This document shows, piece by piece, positions 8,488 to 16,845 of a stretch of DNA of 64,000 bases (its first letter is position 1; each line of letters opens with the position of its first letter). The DNA lies in the NCBI GenBank assembly GCA_017554325.1, contig JAFZIP010000013.1, positions 1 to 64,000 on the forward strand, read 5' to 3'. Below the pieces are notes generated by a model. That model ran no database searches. It was not told the origin of the DNA and saw only the letters and a program-made list of their open reading frames with translations. Origin of the DNA: Bacteroidales bacterium (GTDB taxonomy: Bacteria; Bacteroidota; Bacteroidia; Bacteroidales; WCHB1-69). The translations under genes were made by a program, and so were the position numbers.

Positions 8488-9714
8488 ATGTTGATACTCT
8501 TTTCTATTAGTATCATTTTATATACTCTCGGTATCTGCATAGCTGCCCTCTTCAATGAGAAAGCACGGTTGTGGGTGAAGGGCAGGATGGGGCAGTTCGA
8601 CAAACTTGCAGAGACCTTCAAGGGCGACGAACACCCTGTGTGGGTGCATAGTGCGTCAATGGGGGAGTATGAACAGGCCCGTCCGCTGATAGAAAAGATC
8701 AAGCGGGAAAAGCCCGATGTCAAGGTGCTGGTGACATTCTACTCGCCGTCGGGGTACGAGATCCGCAAGAATGACCCGTTGCCGGATTACATTTTTTATC
8801 TACCTTCTGACACGAGACGCCATGCGAAACGTTTTTTGCAGATCGTGCAACCGCGCATGGCCATCTTTATCAAGTATGAGTTTTGGTACAATTACATGAA
8901 CCAACTCAGCGAGAGAAATATCCCATTTTACTATGTCAGTGCCATCTTCCGCTCCAACCAGTATTTCTTCAAGCCCATCGGCAAGTGGTTTGCCAAACAG
9001 TTGAGGAAAGCGTCGGGCTTCTTTGTGCAGAACAAGGAATCGGAGGATTTGCTCCGGAGCATTGGCATACCGCAGGTGGAGATTTGTGGCGACACGCGTT
9101 TCGACCGAGTGTATGCCATCGCCACACAGCCCTACACACTGGATTTTGTCGAGCGGTTCAAGCAGGACCGCAAACTCATTGTGGCGGGCAGTACCTGGGG
9201 GCCTGACGAGAGCCTGCTGGCACAGTTGTTGCCCCGCATGCAAGGCTACAAATTGATTGTTGCCCCACACGAGATAACCCGCAAGGCGGAAGTGCAAAAG
9301 ACTTTTTCCGATTTCAAGACGGTTTTGTTTACGGAAGCCACTGACGAAATGTTGGAGACTTCTGATGTGCTCATTGTCGATACAATCGGCATGTTGAGCA
9401 AGATTTACAAATACAGCGATATCTCATACATCGGCGGAGCGTTCAAGACCGGTTTGCACAACATTTTGGAGGCGGCCGTGTTCGGAGTCCCCTTGTTCTT
9501 TGGTCCCAAGTATAGCCATTTCAACGAGGCGGTCATGCTCGTGGAACGCAAAGGGGCGTTCTCTATCCGTTCATCGGAAGAGATGTTCAGCATCCTCCGC
9601 CATTTCGAGGAGGAATCAGATACATACAAGGCCACCTGCGACATCTGCCGTCAATATGTGGCAGAGAATATCGGGGCCTGTGATAAAATTTACAAACGAA
9701 TATTTTTAATATAA
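8488..9714 (+). CDS. waaA: 3-deoxy-D-manno-octulosonic acid (Kdo) transferase
   Basis: Attaches Kdo from CMP-Kdo to lipid A precursor at the inner face of the cytoplasmic membrane. The 408-residue protein has an N-terminal membrane anchor (LILFSISIILYTLGICIAAL), then the WaaA glycine/glutamate motif HSASMGEYEQARPLI with the catalytic glutamate, the family motif IKYEFWYN, SAIFRSNQ, GDTRFDR, VAGSTWGPDE and the acceptor/donor region SYIGGAFKTGLHNILEAAVFGVPLFFGP. Length and motifs match the GT30 family. The gene follows a small barrel gene after 3 bp. Confidence 0.95.
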   Translation: MLILFSISIILYTLGICIAALFNEKARLWVKGRMGQFDKLAETFKGDEHPVWVHSASMGEYEQARPLIEKIKREKPDVKVLVTFYSPSGYEIRKNDPLPDYIFYLPSDTRRHAKRFLQIVQPRMAIFIKYEFWYNYMNQLSERNIPFYYVSAIFRSNQYFFKPIGKWFAKQLRKASGFFVQNKESEDLLRSIGIPQVEICGDTRFDRVYAIATQPYTLDFVERFKQDRKLIVAGSTWGPDESLLAQLLPRMQGYKLIVAPHEITRKAEVQKTFSDFKTVLFTEATDEMLETSDVLIVDTIGMLSKIYKYSDISYIGGAFKTGLHNILEAAVFGVPLFFGPKYSHFNEAVMLVERKGAFSIRSSEEMFSILRHFEEESDTYKATCDICRQYVAENIGACDKIYKRIFLI

Positions 9715-9720
9715 ACCTAT

Positions 9721-9750
9721 TGTAAAGATGCACGGCCGTGCGTCTCAACA
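9721..9750. repeat. Dispersed 30-bp palindrome, copy C
   Basis: Arms TGTAAAGATGCACGG and CCGTGCGTCTCAACA meet at a CGG|CCG centre with two arm mismatches. A partial third arm, GCCGTGCGTCTCAAC, follows at 9755-9769. The same element occurs at 11199 and 16816 with different but self-complementary centres. Confidence 0.85.
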
Positions 9751-9787
9751 TTAAGCCGTGCGTCTCAACCCCAAAAAACACAAAAAG

Positions 9788-10387
9788 ATGAAAAAATCAG
9801 TCGTTACCATCATTGTTGTAGTAGGTGTCATTTTGGTTTTGTTAGCCATGATGATTATGCCATATAACACAATGGTCAAAAAAGATGAGAGTTGCTCCGG
9901 TGCATGGGCTCAGGTAGAAAATGTTTATCAGCGTCGTCTTGACCTGATTCCGAACTTGGTGAAAACCGTGCAGGGTGCCGCCGATTATGAGAAAGGCACC
10001 CTGGAGGCCGTCATCAACGCCCGTTCCAAGGCTACTTCCGTGCAAGTGAACGCCGACAACTTGGATGAGAATTCCATTGCCCAGTTCCAAAAGGCGCAGG
10101 ACGAGTTGAGCTCCGCATTGAGCCGCCTCATGGTGGTGGTGGAACGCTACCCCGAGCTGAAGGCCAACCAGAACTTTTTGGAATTGCAGGCTCAGTTGGA
10201 GAGCACGGAGAATCGCATCGCCGTGGAACGTAACAAGTTCAACGAAGTGGTGAAAGATTACAACACCTACATTCGCAAATTCCCCAACAACATCATTGCC
10301 GGCATGTTCAACTTCGACAAGAAAGGCTATTTCCAGGCCACTGCCGGAGCGGAGAATGCTCCTTCTGTGGATTTTAACTTTGACTAA
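9788..10387 (+). CDS. LemA family protein
   Basis: A 199-residue LemA-type protein. It has a single N-terminal membrane helix (VVTIIVVVGVILVLLAMMIM) followed by the typical helical bundle: SCSGAWAQVENVYQRRLDLIPNL, TLEAVINARSKAT, ELSSALSRLMVVVERYPELKANQNF and AVERNKFNEVVKDYN. The ATG at 9788 was chosen over a GTG at 9758 that lies in a palindromic repeat. It sits 3 bp before a TPM-domain gene, a pairing common across bacteria. The molecular function of LemA proteins is not settled. Confidence 0.92.
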   Translation: MKKSVVTIIVVVGVILVLLAMMIMPYNTMVKKDESCSGAWAQVENVYQRRLDLIPNLVKTVQGAADYEKGTLEAVINARSKATSVQVNADNLDENSIAQFQKAQDELSSALSRLMVVVERYPELKANQNFLELQAQLESTENRIAVERNKFNEVVKDYNTYIRKFPNNIIAGMFNFDKKGYFQATAGAENAPSVDFNFD

Positions 10388-10390
10388 TAG

Positions 10391-11182
10391 ATGAAACGAC
10401 TTGCGCTGTGCCTGTTCCTGTTGGGCGTGATAGCCTGTGGCTTTGCCAAAGGCGGCATCCCTCCCGCACCCAACCCGCCGAGATTGGTCAATGACTTCTC
10501 CGGCGTGCTGACCAGTGCGCAGGTGGAAGACATGGAGCACCGTCTGGTGGCATTCAACGACAGCACCACCAATGTGATCTGCGTGGTCATCGTGGACAAC
10601 CTCGGCACCTATTCGGCTGCACAGTATGCCTACGAGATTGGCGACCAGTGGGGCGTGCGCTCCAAGGATAAGCGCAACGGCGTGGTCATCCTCATCAAAC
10701 CGCGCAACAGCTATGGCGGCGGCGATGTCTATATCTCCGTCGGCTACGATCTGGAGGGCGCCATCCCCGATGCCATTGCCAAGCGCATCATCGAGAAGAA
10801 GATGATTCCCGAATTAAAAGAAGAGAACTATGCCGCTGCATTGGACTCAGCATTGGCTTACATTCTGCCCCTTGCAGCAGGAGAGATTTCTGCCGAGGAT
10901 CTGGAGGAGGATAGAGAGCCGGATGCCCTTGCGGTGTTAATATTCTTCGTCATCATAGCTGCTGTCGTAGTGCTTATTGTATTCAGTAAGAAAAAGAACA
11001 CCCCTAACGGATCCGACCCGTTCGGAGGAACTGCAGACCGTGGTTTCTTCGGTCCGTACTATACCGGCGGAGGCTATAGCGGTGGTTTTGGAGGCGGCAG
11101 AAGCAGTGGCGGATTCGGAGGTTTTGGCGGTTTTGGTGGCAGCGGTGGCTTCGGCGGCGGTGGTGCCGGCGGACGGTTTTAA
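10391..11182 (+). CDS. TPM-domain membrane protein with Gly-rich tail (YgcG family)
   Basis: A 263-residue protein partnered with LemA. It has a signal peptide (MKRLALCLFLLGVIACGFA), a TPM domain at about 30-165 (VNDFSGVLTSAQVEDME, VVIVDNLG, GVVILIKP, YISVGYDLEGAIPDAIAKRI), a transmembrane helix at about 180-198 (LAVLIFFVIIAAVVVLIVF), and a C-terminal low-complexity tail of Gly, Phe and Ser. TPM domains are placed outside the cytoplasmic membrane and linked to membrane-protein quality control. The Gly-rich tail is common in the family. Confidence 0.92.
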   Translation: MKRLALCLFLLGVIACGFAKGGIPPAPNPPRLVNDFSGVLTSAQVEDMEHRLVAFNDSTTNVICVVIVDNLGTYSAAQYAYEIGDQWGVRSKDKRNGVVILIKPRNSYGGGDVYISVGYDLEGAIPDAIAKRIIEKKMIPELKEENYAAALDSALAYILPLAAGEISAEDLEEDREPDALAVLIFFVIIAAVVVLIVFSKKKNTPNGSDPFGGTADRGFFGPYYTGGGYSGGFGGGRSSGGFGGFGGFGGSGGFGGGGAGGRF

Positions 11183-11198
11183 CCCATTTTGAACAATC

Positions 11199-11228
11199 TG
11201 TAGAGACGCATGGCCATGCGTCTCTACA
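11199..11228. repeat. Dispersed 30-bp palindrome, copy A (perfect)
   Basis: A perfect 15+15 bp inverted repeat between the TPM and NSS genes: arms TGTAGAGACGCATGG and CCATGCGTCTCTACA. No U-run follows, so it is not a typical intrinsic terminator. Confidence 0.92.
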
Positions 11229-11247
11229 ACATATTAAAATTAATGTT

Positions 11248-12597
11248 ATGGACAACAACACACGTGGTTTCACCTCCAATGTAGGTGCAATTTTGGCAGC
11301 CGCCGGTGGTGCGGTGGGTTTGGGCAACATCTGGCGTTTCCCCTATATGCTGGGGCAGAACGGCGGCGGCGCCTTCCTGTTGGTTTACGTTTTCTTTGTC
11401 ATCCTCATAGGCGTGCCCTTGATGATGACGGAGTTCATCATTGGCCGCCGTGCCCAAAGCAATGTGGTGGGCGCGTACAAGAAACTCAGCCATGGTAGCA
11501 AAGGTTGGATTACCCTCGGTGTGTTCGGTATAGTGGCAGCCTTCCTCATCTACGCTTTCTATAGCGTGGTGGCTGGCTGGACACTCAATTACATTGTCAT
11601 GGCCAGTGGCGGGAAACTGGCAGGCAAAGACCCCGTGGCGATTACCCAGCTTTTTGAGAATTTTACCCAGGGTTCCTTCTGGCCTCTAGTGTACCAAGGC
11701 TTGTTTCTCGCCCTCACGGGTGCAGTCATTATGATGGGTGTGCAAAAAGGCATTGAAAAGGTTTCCAAAATCCTGATGCCCATCCTCTTCATTTTGTTGA
11801 TTTTCATGTGCGTGCGTTCGCTTACGCTAGGAGCAGGCTCCAAGGAGGGCCTTGCGTTTCTTCTGAAACCCGACTTCAGCAAGTTGAATGGTTCGTGTAT
11901 TTTGTCTGCACTGGGGCAGTCGTTCTTCTCCCTTAGCATTGGCATGGGCGCCATGGTTACATACGGTTCCTATATTCGCAAACAAGACAAACTTTTCAAT
12001 ACCAGTCTGTGGATTGCCGGCTGCGACTCGCTGGTCGCCATTCTGGCCGGCATCGTTATTTTCCCGGCGGTCTTTGCTTTTGGCATGAATCCTGCCAGCG
12101 GTCCGGAATTGGTTTATATCGTGCTGCCCAACGTGTTCAACAGCATGCCGGCGGGCACGCTGTTTGCCATCATTTTCTTTGTGCTGCTGGGTATCGCGGC
12201 CCTCACCTCCACCATCTCCCTGCTGGAGATTTTGGTGGCCTTTGCTGTGGAGGATCTGCACTGGAAACGAAGCACGGCCTCGCTGGTCAGCACCCTCGTG
12301 GTGTTTGTCATCGGCGCTTTCTGCAACCTCTCATTCGGCCCGCTGAAAGAGGCCACTATCTTCGGCAAAACCATCTTCGATCTGTTCGACCTCATTACAG
12401 CCTCTTATCTGATGCCTATCGGAGCACTGCTTATGACCATCTTCCTGGGTTGGTGCTTCCCGAAAGTAGAGGTGAAAGACGAGCTCTCCAATGGCGGCAC
12501 ACTCAAAGTCAAAGCCTTTGAAGCCTACTATTTCGTTCTGCGCTTTGTAGCCCCGGCAGCGCTGCTCATCATCATTATTTCCGGAATAGTAGGATAA
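11248..12597 (+). CDS. Sodium-dependent transporter, NSS (SLC6-like) family
   Basis: A 449-residue inner-membrane symporter with 11 or 12 hydrophobic segments. The first carries the NSS signature GGAVGLGNIWRFPYMLGQNGGGAFLLVY, with the unwound Na+- and substrate-binding region seen in LeuT. Other conserved stretches are IPLMMTEF-like GVPLMMTEFIIGRR, SFFSLSIGMGAMVTYGSYI and LGIAALTSTISLLE. Substrates of bacterial members are mostly amino acids; the substrate here cannot be read from sequence. It is flanked upstream by a palindrome and downstream by a 9-mer array. Confidence 0.9.
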   Translation: MDNNTRGFTSNVGAILAAAGGAVGLGNIWRFPYMLGQNGGGAFLLVYVFFVILIGVPLMMTEFIIGRRAQSNVVGAYKKLSHGSKGWITLGVFGIVAAFLIYAFYSVVAGWTLNYIVMASGGKLAGKDPVAITQLFENFTQGSFWPLVYQGLFLALTGAVIMMGVQKGIEKVSKILMPILFILLIFMCVRSLTLGAGSKEGLAFLLKPDFSKLNGSCILSALGQSFFSLSIGMGAMVTYGSYIRKQDKLFNTSLWIAGCDSLVAILAGIVIFPAVFAFGMNPASGPELVYIVLPNVFNSMPAGTLFAIIFFVLLGIAALTSTISLLEILVAFAVEDLHWKRSTASLVSTLVVFVIGAFCNLSFGPLKEATIFGKTIFDLFDLITASYLMPIGALLMTIFLGWCFPKVEVKDELSNGGTLKVKAFEAYYFVLRFVAPAALLIIIISGIVG

Positions 12598-12602
12598 GAG
12601 GG

Positions 12603-12668
12603 GTGAAAGAGGAACAAGAGGAACATGGGGTGAAAGGGGTGAAAGAGGAACAAGAGGTAAAAAGGGTA
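12603..12668. repeat. 9-mer array overlapping the start of the CotH gene
   Basis: Degenerate 9-bp units of GGGTGAAAG and GAGGAACAA type run from the NSS stop codon into the reading frame of the CotH-like gene. As 9 is a multiple of 3, they translate as repeated Gly-Val-Lys and Glu-Glu-Gln triplets. Confidence 0.75.
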
Positions 12669-14543
12669 CAGGGTACAGGGATCAGGGAACAGTCTCTAAT
12701 CTCTAATCTCTCATCTCTAATCATCAAAAGACTGCATATTGGCTTGTTACTCCTTTTCCCTTTGCTTTTGCAAGCGCAGGGGACGATTACTTTTTCCAAG
12801 CCGGGCGGGCGCTATGAGCATACCTTTTTCCTGACGCTGCATTGCGATTATCCTGCATGCCATATTCATTATACCACTAATGGCGGCACGCCGTCGGCAT
12901 CCTCACCTTGCTACAACGCACCCATTCTGCTGAATGCCAGTTATCAGTCGTCATCCAGCATCTATAAGATACAGCAGGGACCCGATGCTGATTTTTACAT
13001 CCCAGATACTATCATCAAGGCTATTGTAATCCGCGCCGCGGCTTTTGATGAGTCGGGTACGTGCGTGAGCTCGGTGGTTACGCAGACCTACTTTATCCGT
13101 GATCTGGGTTGCACGCTTCCCAATCTGCCGGTGGTCTCCCTCTGTGCAGATTCCTTGGCTCTGTTTGATTACTACACGGGGATTCTGGTTCCCGGGTGTT
13201 ATTTCAACCCGAATGATCCGGACTGGTCGGGCAATTACCACATGACGGGGCGGGAGTGGGAACGCAACTGCAATGTGGAGTATTATGATACTGACAATGC
13301 CGGATTTAACCAGCGGGCCGGCCTTCGCACACATGGAGCCAAGTCCAGAAAACAGGTCCAGAAAGGATTGAAAATCTATGCTCGCGAGGAGTATGGCAAA
13401 AAACGCTTCAAACACAAGATTTTTGATGATTGTGAGATTGTCAGTTTCAAACATTTGGTGCTGAAACCCTTCATGAGCGCGTGGACCGCAGCCGGACTGC
13501 AAAACTATCTGAGTTATTCCGTGGCCCGCGACCTCGACATTGACGTTCTGGCTACCCGGCCGGTGGTGCTGTTCCTGAATGGTGAGTATTGGGGCATCTA
13601 TTTCATCCAAGAGAAACCCGATGAGCGTTATCTGGAAAACCACTATGGCCTTGATTCGGAATCATTCAATGTGATTGGCAATTGGACAGGTCTGGTGGAT
13701 GCGGGCAATAATGAGAGTTTTCAGGAACTCATGGATTATGCCGCTACAGCGGATTTTTCTGCCGAAGAGCAATATCGTCGCGTGTCCGATATGGTGGATA
13801 TCCATAACTTCATTGATTATCAGATTTTGGAGATATTCACTGCCAATGCCGACTGGCCGGCAAACAATATGCGCTGTTGGCAGGCCCCCGGATACAAATG
13901 GCGCTGGATATTTTTTGACGGTGACGCCTGTTTCACTTATCCCAATGCCAAGAGTTTTAAAAACGCCACGGATGAAGGAGATCGCGAATGGCCCACCAAT
14001 GCCCTGTCCACGCTACTTTTCAGGGCACTGTTGCAGAACGATACCTTTCAAAATCAATTCATTTTCAGATTCAATCAATTGCTCAGGACAAATTTTTCAT
14101 ACCATCACATCAATCCACAATTGCAACGTATCAGAAGTGAGATAAAACCCGAAATCAAAAACCAGATTCATCGTTTCCATGAGCCTGTCAATGAAGTGAC
14201 TTGGGTGAATGCAGTGAACAATATGGAGAAGTTTCTGAAAAAACGCCAGGATATCATTCAAAAGCAGATGACTGATTATTTCGGAATTCAGGATATAGAG
14301 TTGGAATCCTTCTCACTTTATCCTAATCCTGCAGCCGATCACGTATGGCTGAAATTCATCACCGACCACGCCGCTTTTATGCCCGTTTATATCATGGACA
14401 TAAAGGGAAGTGTATATTATGATGCACAATTATACTGCTTCCAGGAGGGAGAGAATCTTCTCCGTCTGGATTTCGACCTGCCTTCAGGCGTGTATTTAGT
14501 GAGGGCGGGTGGAAAGAGTATGAAGATGGTGGTGAAGAGGTAG
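12603..14543 (+). CDS. Secreted CotH-like protein with T9SS sorting domain
   Basis: Up to 646 residues. After a signal peptide ending LLLLFPLLLQAQG comes a chitobiase/hexosaminidase C-terminal-like domain (about 60-165, ITFSKPGG...IHYTTNGGTPS), then a CotH kinase-like domain (about 190-520) with LRTHGAKSRKQVQKGLKIYA, GEYWGIYFIQEKPDERYLE and WIFFDGDACF. The last 75 residues (LYPNPAADHVWLKF...GVYLVRAGGKSMKMVVKR) are a type A type IX secretion sorting domain, so the product is probably exported to the cell surface. CotH relatives are atypical protein kinases; activity here is not shown. No ATG exists in frame before the signal peptide. The start must be a GTG or TTG codon within the 9-mer/heptamer repeats, so the N-terminus is uncertain. 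Confidence 0.85.
   Translation: MKEEQEEHGVKGVKEEQEVKRVQGTGIREQSLISNLSSLIIKRLHIGLLLLFPLLLQAQGTITFSKPGGRYEHTFFLTLHCDYPACHIHYTTNGGTPSASSPCYNAPILLNASYQSSSSIYKIQQGPDADFYIPDTIIKAIVIRAAAFDESGTCVSSVVTQTYFIRDLGCTLPNLPVVSLCADSLALFDYYTGILVPGCYFNPNDPDWSGNYHMTGREWERNCNVEYYDTDNAGFNQRAGLRTHGAKSRKQVQKGLKIYAREEYGKKRFKHKIFDDCEIVSFKHLVLKPFMSAWTAAGLQNYLSYSVARDLDIDVLATRPVVLFLNGEYWGIYFIQEKPDERYLENHYGLDSESFNVIGNWTGLVDAGNNESFQELMDYAATADFSAEEQYRRVSDMVDIHNFIDYQILEIFTANADWPANNMRCWQAPGYKWRWIFFDGDACFTYPNAKSFKNATDEGDREWPTNALSTLLFRALLQNDTFQNQFIFRFNQLLRTNFSYHHINPQLQRIRSEIKPEIKNQIHRFHEPVNEVTWVNAVNNMEKFLKKRQDIIQKQMTDYFGIQDIELESFSLYPNPAADHVWLKFITDHAAFMPVYIMDIKGSVYYDAQLYCFQEGENLLRLDFDLPSGVYLVRAGGKSMKMVVKR
12693..12727. repeat. 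Array of five heptamers inside the CotH reading frame
   Basis: Units TCTCTAA, TCTCTAA, TCTCTCA, TCTCTAA, TCATCAA lie just before the signal peptide's positively charged end. Confidence 0.85.
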
Positions 14544-14545
14544 CG

Positions 14546-15799
14546 TTACGCTCTTTTTCCGTTCAAGAAATATTGATCCACTTTGTTGCTGCCGAAGCCG
14601 TAGCTCATGTAATATATGGTATCCATCGGCTTGGTGATGTAGAAGTTGGCCTTTTTCCCTTTGGTGATGGAGCCTACTGTTTCGTGTTCGCCCAAGGCGT
14701 ATGCGGTGTTGATGGTGGTGGCGTTGATGGCCTCTTCCGTCAGCATCTTGTACATGATGGAGCCCATGGCGAGCACGAGCTGCATGTTGCCGGAGGGGCA
14801 GGATCCAGGGTTGTAGTCGGAGGCGAGGGCCACAGGCAGGCCGCCTTCCATCATCTTGCGCGCTGGGGCACACACCATGCCCAGGAAGAAGGCTGCGCCC
14901 GGCAGGATGGTCGGCATGGTCTCGCTGCCCTTGAGCACGGCGATTTCCTCGTCGCCGGTGTACTCCAGGTGGTCCACTGAGAGTGCATTGTACTTCACGC
15001 CCACTTGAATGCCGCCGGAGCAAGCCATCTCGTTGGCGTGGATTTTGGGCCGCAGCCCGTATTTGATGCCCTGCATCAGGATTCGCTCCGTCTGCTCGCA
15101 AGTGAAGAAACCTTGGTCGCAGAACACATCCACATAGTCGGCCAGCTCTTCGGCGGCCACCATCGGGATCATCTCGTTGATGATGAGATCCACGTACTCG
15201 TCGGGGTTCTGCTTGTATTGCAACGGCACCGCGTGCGCGCCCAGGAAGTTGGCCTTGATGGTAAGCGGCGATTTTTCCTTCAGCTTGCGGATCACGCGCA
15301 GCATCTTGAGTTCATCCTCGGTAGAGAGGCCGTAGCCACTCTTGATCTCCACGGCGCCCGTGCCGAACGAAGCCATCTCTTCGAGACGGAGCCACGCACT
15401 GTCGAACAGCTCCTCCTCGGAGGTCTCATGCAAACGTTTGGCAGAGTTCAGGATGCCGCCACCACGCTTGGCAATCTCTTCGTAGGAGAGTCCCTTGATC
15501 TTGTCGATGTACTCCACCTCGCGGCTGCCCGCATACACGATGTGCGTGTGCGAGTCGCAGAACGACGGGAACACCATGCGCCCCGTGGCGTCGATCTCTT
15601 CAATATTCTCTTTTACTTTATTCAGTTTTTCGGCTGTCAGCTCCGCCATCGGCCCGAAGTCCTTGATCTTGTCGCCTTCGGTCAGCAGATAGGCGTTGTC
15701 GATAATGGGAAGATGTTGCATCTCCTTGCCCGCGCGGAACTTCACCGCTTTGGGCTCAGCCTGTACCAGTTGCTTGATGTTCTTTACTAATATTGCCAT
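14546..15799 (-). CDS. hutI: Imidazolonepropionase
   Basis: Hydrolyses imidazolonepropionate to formiminoglutamate in histidine breakdown, in the cytoplasm. The 417-residue amidohydrolase has the metal site SFCDSHTHIVYAGSRE (His84 and His86), EIKSGYGL, FLGAHAVP, HANEMACSGG, VDHLEYTGDEEIA and ALASDYNPGSCPSGNMQ, all typical of HutI. No other hut gene is in the window. It ends 3 bp from the convergent CotH gene and is separated from era by an inverted heptamer array. Confidence 0.95.
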   Translation of the reverse strand: MAILVKNIKQLVQAEPKAVKFRAGKEMQHLPIIDNAYLLTEGDKIKDFGPMAELTAEKLNKVKENIEEIDATGRMVFPSFCDSHTHIVYAGSREVEYIDKIKGLSYEEIAKRGGGILNSAKRLHETSEEELFDSAWLRLEEMASFGTGAVEIKSGYGLSTEDELKMLRVIRKLKEKSPLTIKANFLGAHAVPLQYKQNPDEYVDLIINEMIPMVAAEELADYVDVFCDQGFFTCEQTERILMQGIKYGLRPKIHANEMACSGGIQVGVKYNALSVDHLEYTGDEEIAVLKGSETMPTILPGAAFFLGMVCAPARKMMEGGLPVALASDYNPGSCPSGNMQLVLAMGSIMYKMLTEEAINATTINTAYALGEHETVGSITKGKKANFYITKPMDTIYYMSYGFGSNKVDQYFLNGKRA

Positions 15800-15810
15800 G
15801 TTGAATAGTT

Positions 15811-15886
15811 TATAGATGAGAGATTAGAGATTAGAGACGGAAGATTTTCTTTATTCTCTCATCTCTAATCTTTAATCTATAATCTG
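15811..15886. repeat. Inverted pair of heptamer arrays between era and hutI
   Basis: Left units of TTAGAGA type (GAGATTAGAGATTAGAGAC, about 15820-15838) and right units of TCTCTAA/TAATCTT type (about 15855-15884) are largely complementary and could form a hairpin. The right end touches the era stop codon. Confidence 0.8.
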
Positions 15887-16807
15887 TTAATCTCCATAAT
15901 CATACCCGAACTTCTTCATCAGCAGTTCGCTGTTGCGCCAGTCTTTGAGCACCTTGACGGACAAATCGAGGAAGATGTGCTTTTGCAGGAAATCTTCGAT
16001 GGAGGTGCGGGCGTCGGTGCCCAACTTTTTGATGGCGGCACCCTTGCTGCCGATGATGATGGCCTTCTGCGTGTCGCGCTCCACATACAGCGTCGCACCG
16101 ATGCGGATCAGGTTTTCCTCTTCTTTGTAACTATCTACCACTACCTCCACACTGTACGGAATCTCTTTCTTGTATTGCAACAGAATCTGCTCGCGGATGA
16201 GCTCGGAGACGAAGAACCGCATGGGGCGGTCGGTGAGGGCGTCTTTCGGGAAGTAGGGTGGGCAAAGCGGCAGCAACTCGATGATGCGGTCGCGCATGGC
16301 CTCGATGTTCAGTCCCTTCAATGCAGAGATGGCGAATACATCCGATTCGGGGAAGATCTCCTGCCAAAGTGCCTTGGATTCTTCCACCTGCTCGGCCGTG
16401 AATTTGTCGATTTTATTGATGATTAAAACGATGGGTCTTCCGAGCTTTTTGATTTTCTCCACCAGTTCGGCGTTGTATTTGGTCTCACCGCACTCCACCA
16501 GATAGAGGATGATGTCGGCATCCTGCAAAGAGTCGATGACAAAGCGCATCATCATCTTCTGCATCATGTAGGCAGGGTCGAGCACGCCGGGCAGGTCGGA
16601 ATAGACAATCTGGAAGTCTTCTCCGTTCACGATGCCTTTGATGCGATGGCGCGTGGTCTGCGCCTTGGAGGTCATGATAGAGATTTTCTCGCCCACTAGC
16701 TGGTTCATCAGGGTGCTCTTGCCCACGTTGGGGTTGCCGATGAGGTTCACGAAACCGGCGCGGTGGTTGGCGGGTATTGGGATATTAGGGTCTATTGTCA
16801 TAATCAT
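15887..16807 (-). CDS. era: GTPase Era
   Basis: Ribosome-associated GTPase that binds the 3' end of 16S rRNA during 30S assembly. It has the G1 loop GNPNVGKST, the G3 motif DLPGV, the G4 motif NKID, and a C-terminal KH domain with GSKGAAIKKLGTDARTSIED. Met codons at 16828, 16807 and 16801 are possible starts. The first lies inside a dispersed palindrome; 16807 is chosen here, giving 306 residues. The gene follows lpxH in a minus-strand run from the acyltransferase onward. Confidence 0.95.
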   Translation of the reverse strand: MIMTIDPNIPIPANHRAGFVNLIGNPNVGKSTLMNQLVGEKISIMTSKAQTTRHRIKGIVNGEDFQIVYSDLPGVLDPAYMMQKMMMRFVIDSLQDADIILYLVECGETKYNAELVEKIKKLGRPIVLIINKIDKFTAEQVEESKALWQEIFPESDVFAISALKGLNIEAMRDRIIELLPLCPPYFPKDALTDRPMRFFVSELIREQILLQYKKEIPYSVEVVVDSYKEEENLIRIGATLYVERDTQKAIIIGSKGAAIKKLGTDARTSIEDFLQKHIFLDLSVKVLKDWRNSELLMKKFGYDYGD

Positions 16808-16815
16808 TTTTTTAT

Positions 16816-16845
16816 TGTAGAGACACATTGCAATGCGTCTCTACT
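16816..16845. repeat. Dispersed 30-bp palindrome, copy B, overlapping the lpxH stop
   Basis: Arms TGTAGAGACACATTG and CAATGCGTCTCTACT, with one internal mismatch and one terminal mismatch and a TTG|CAA centre. The right arm contains the lpxH stop codon (16841-16843) and the left arm contains a possible era start (16828). Confidence 0.88.
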
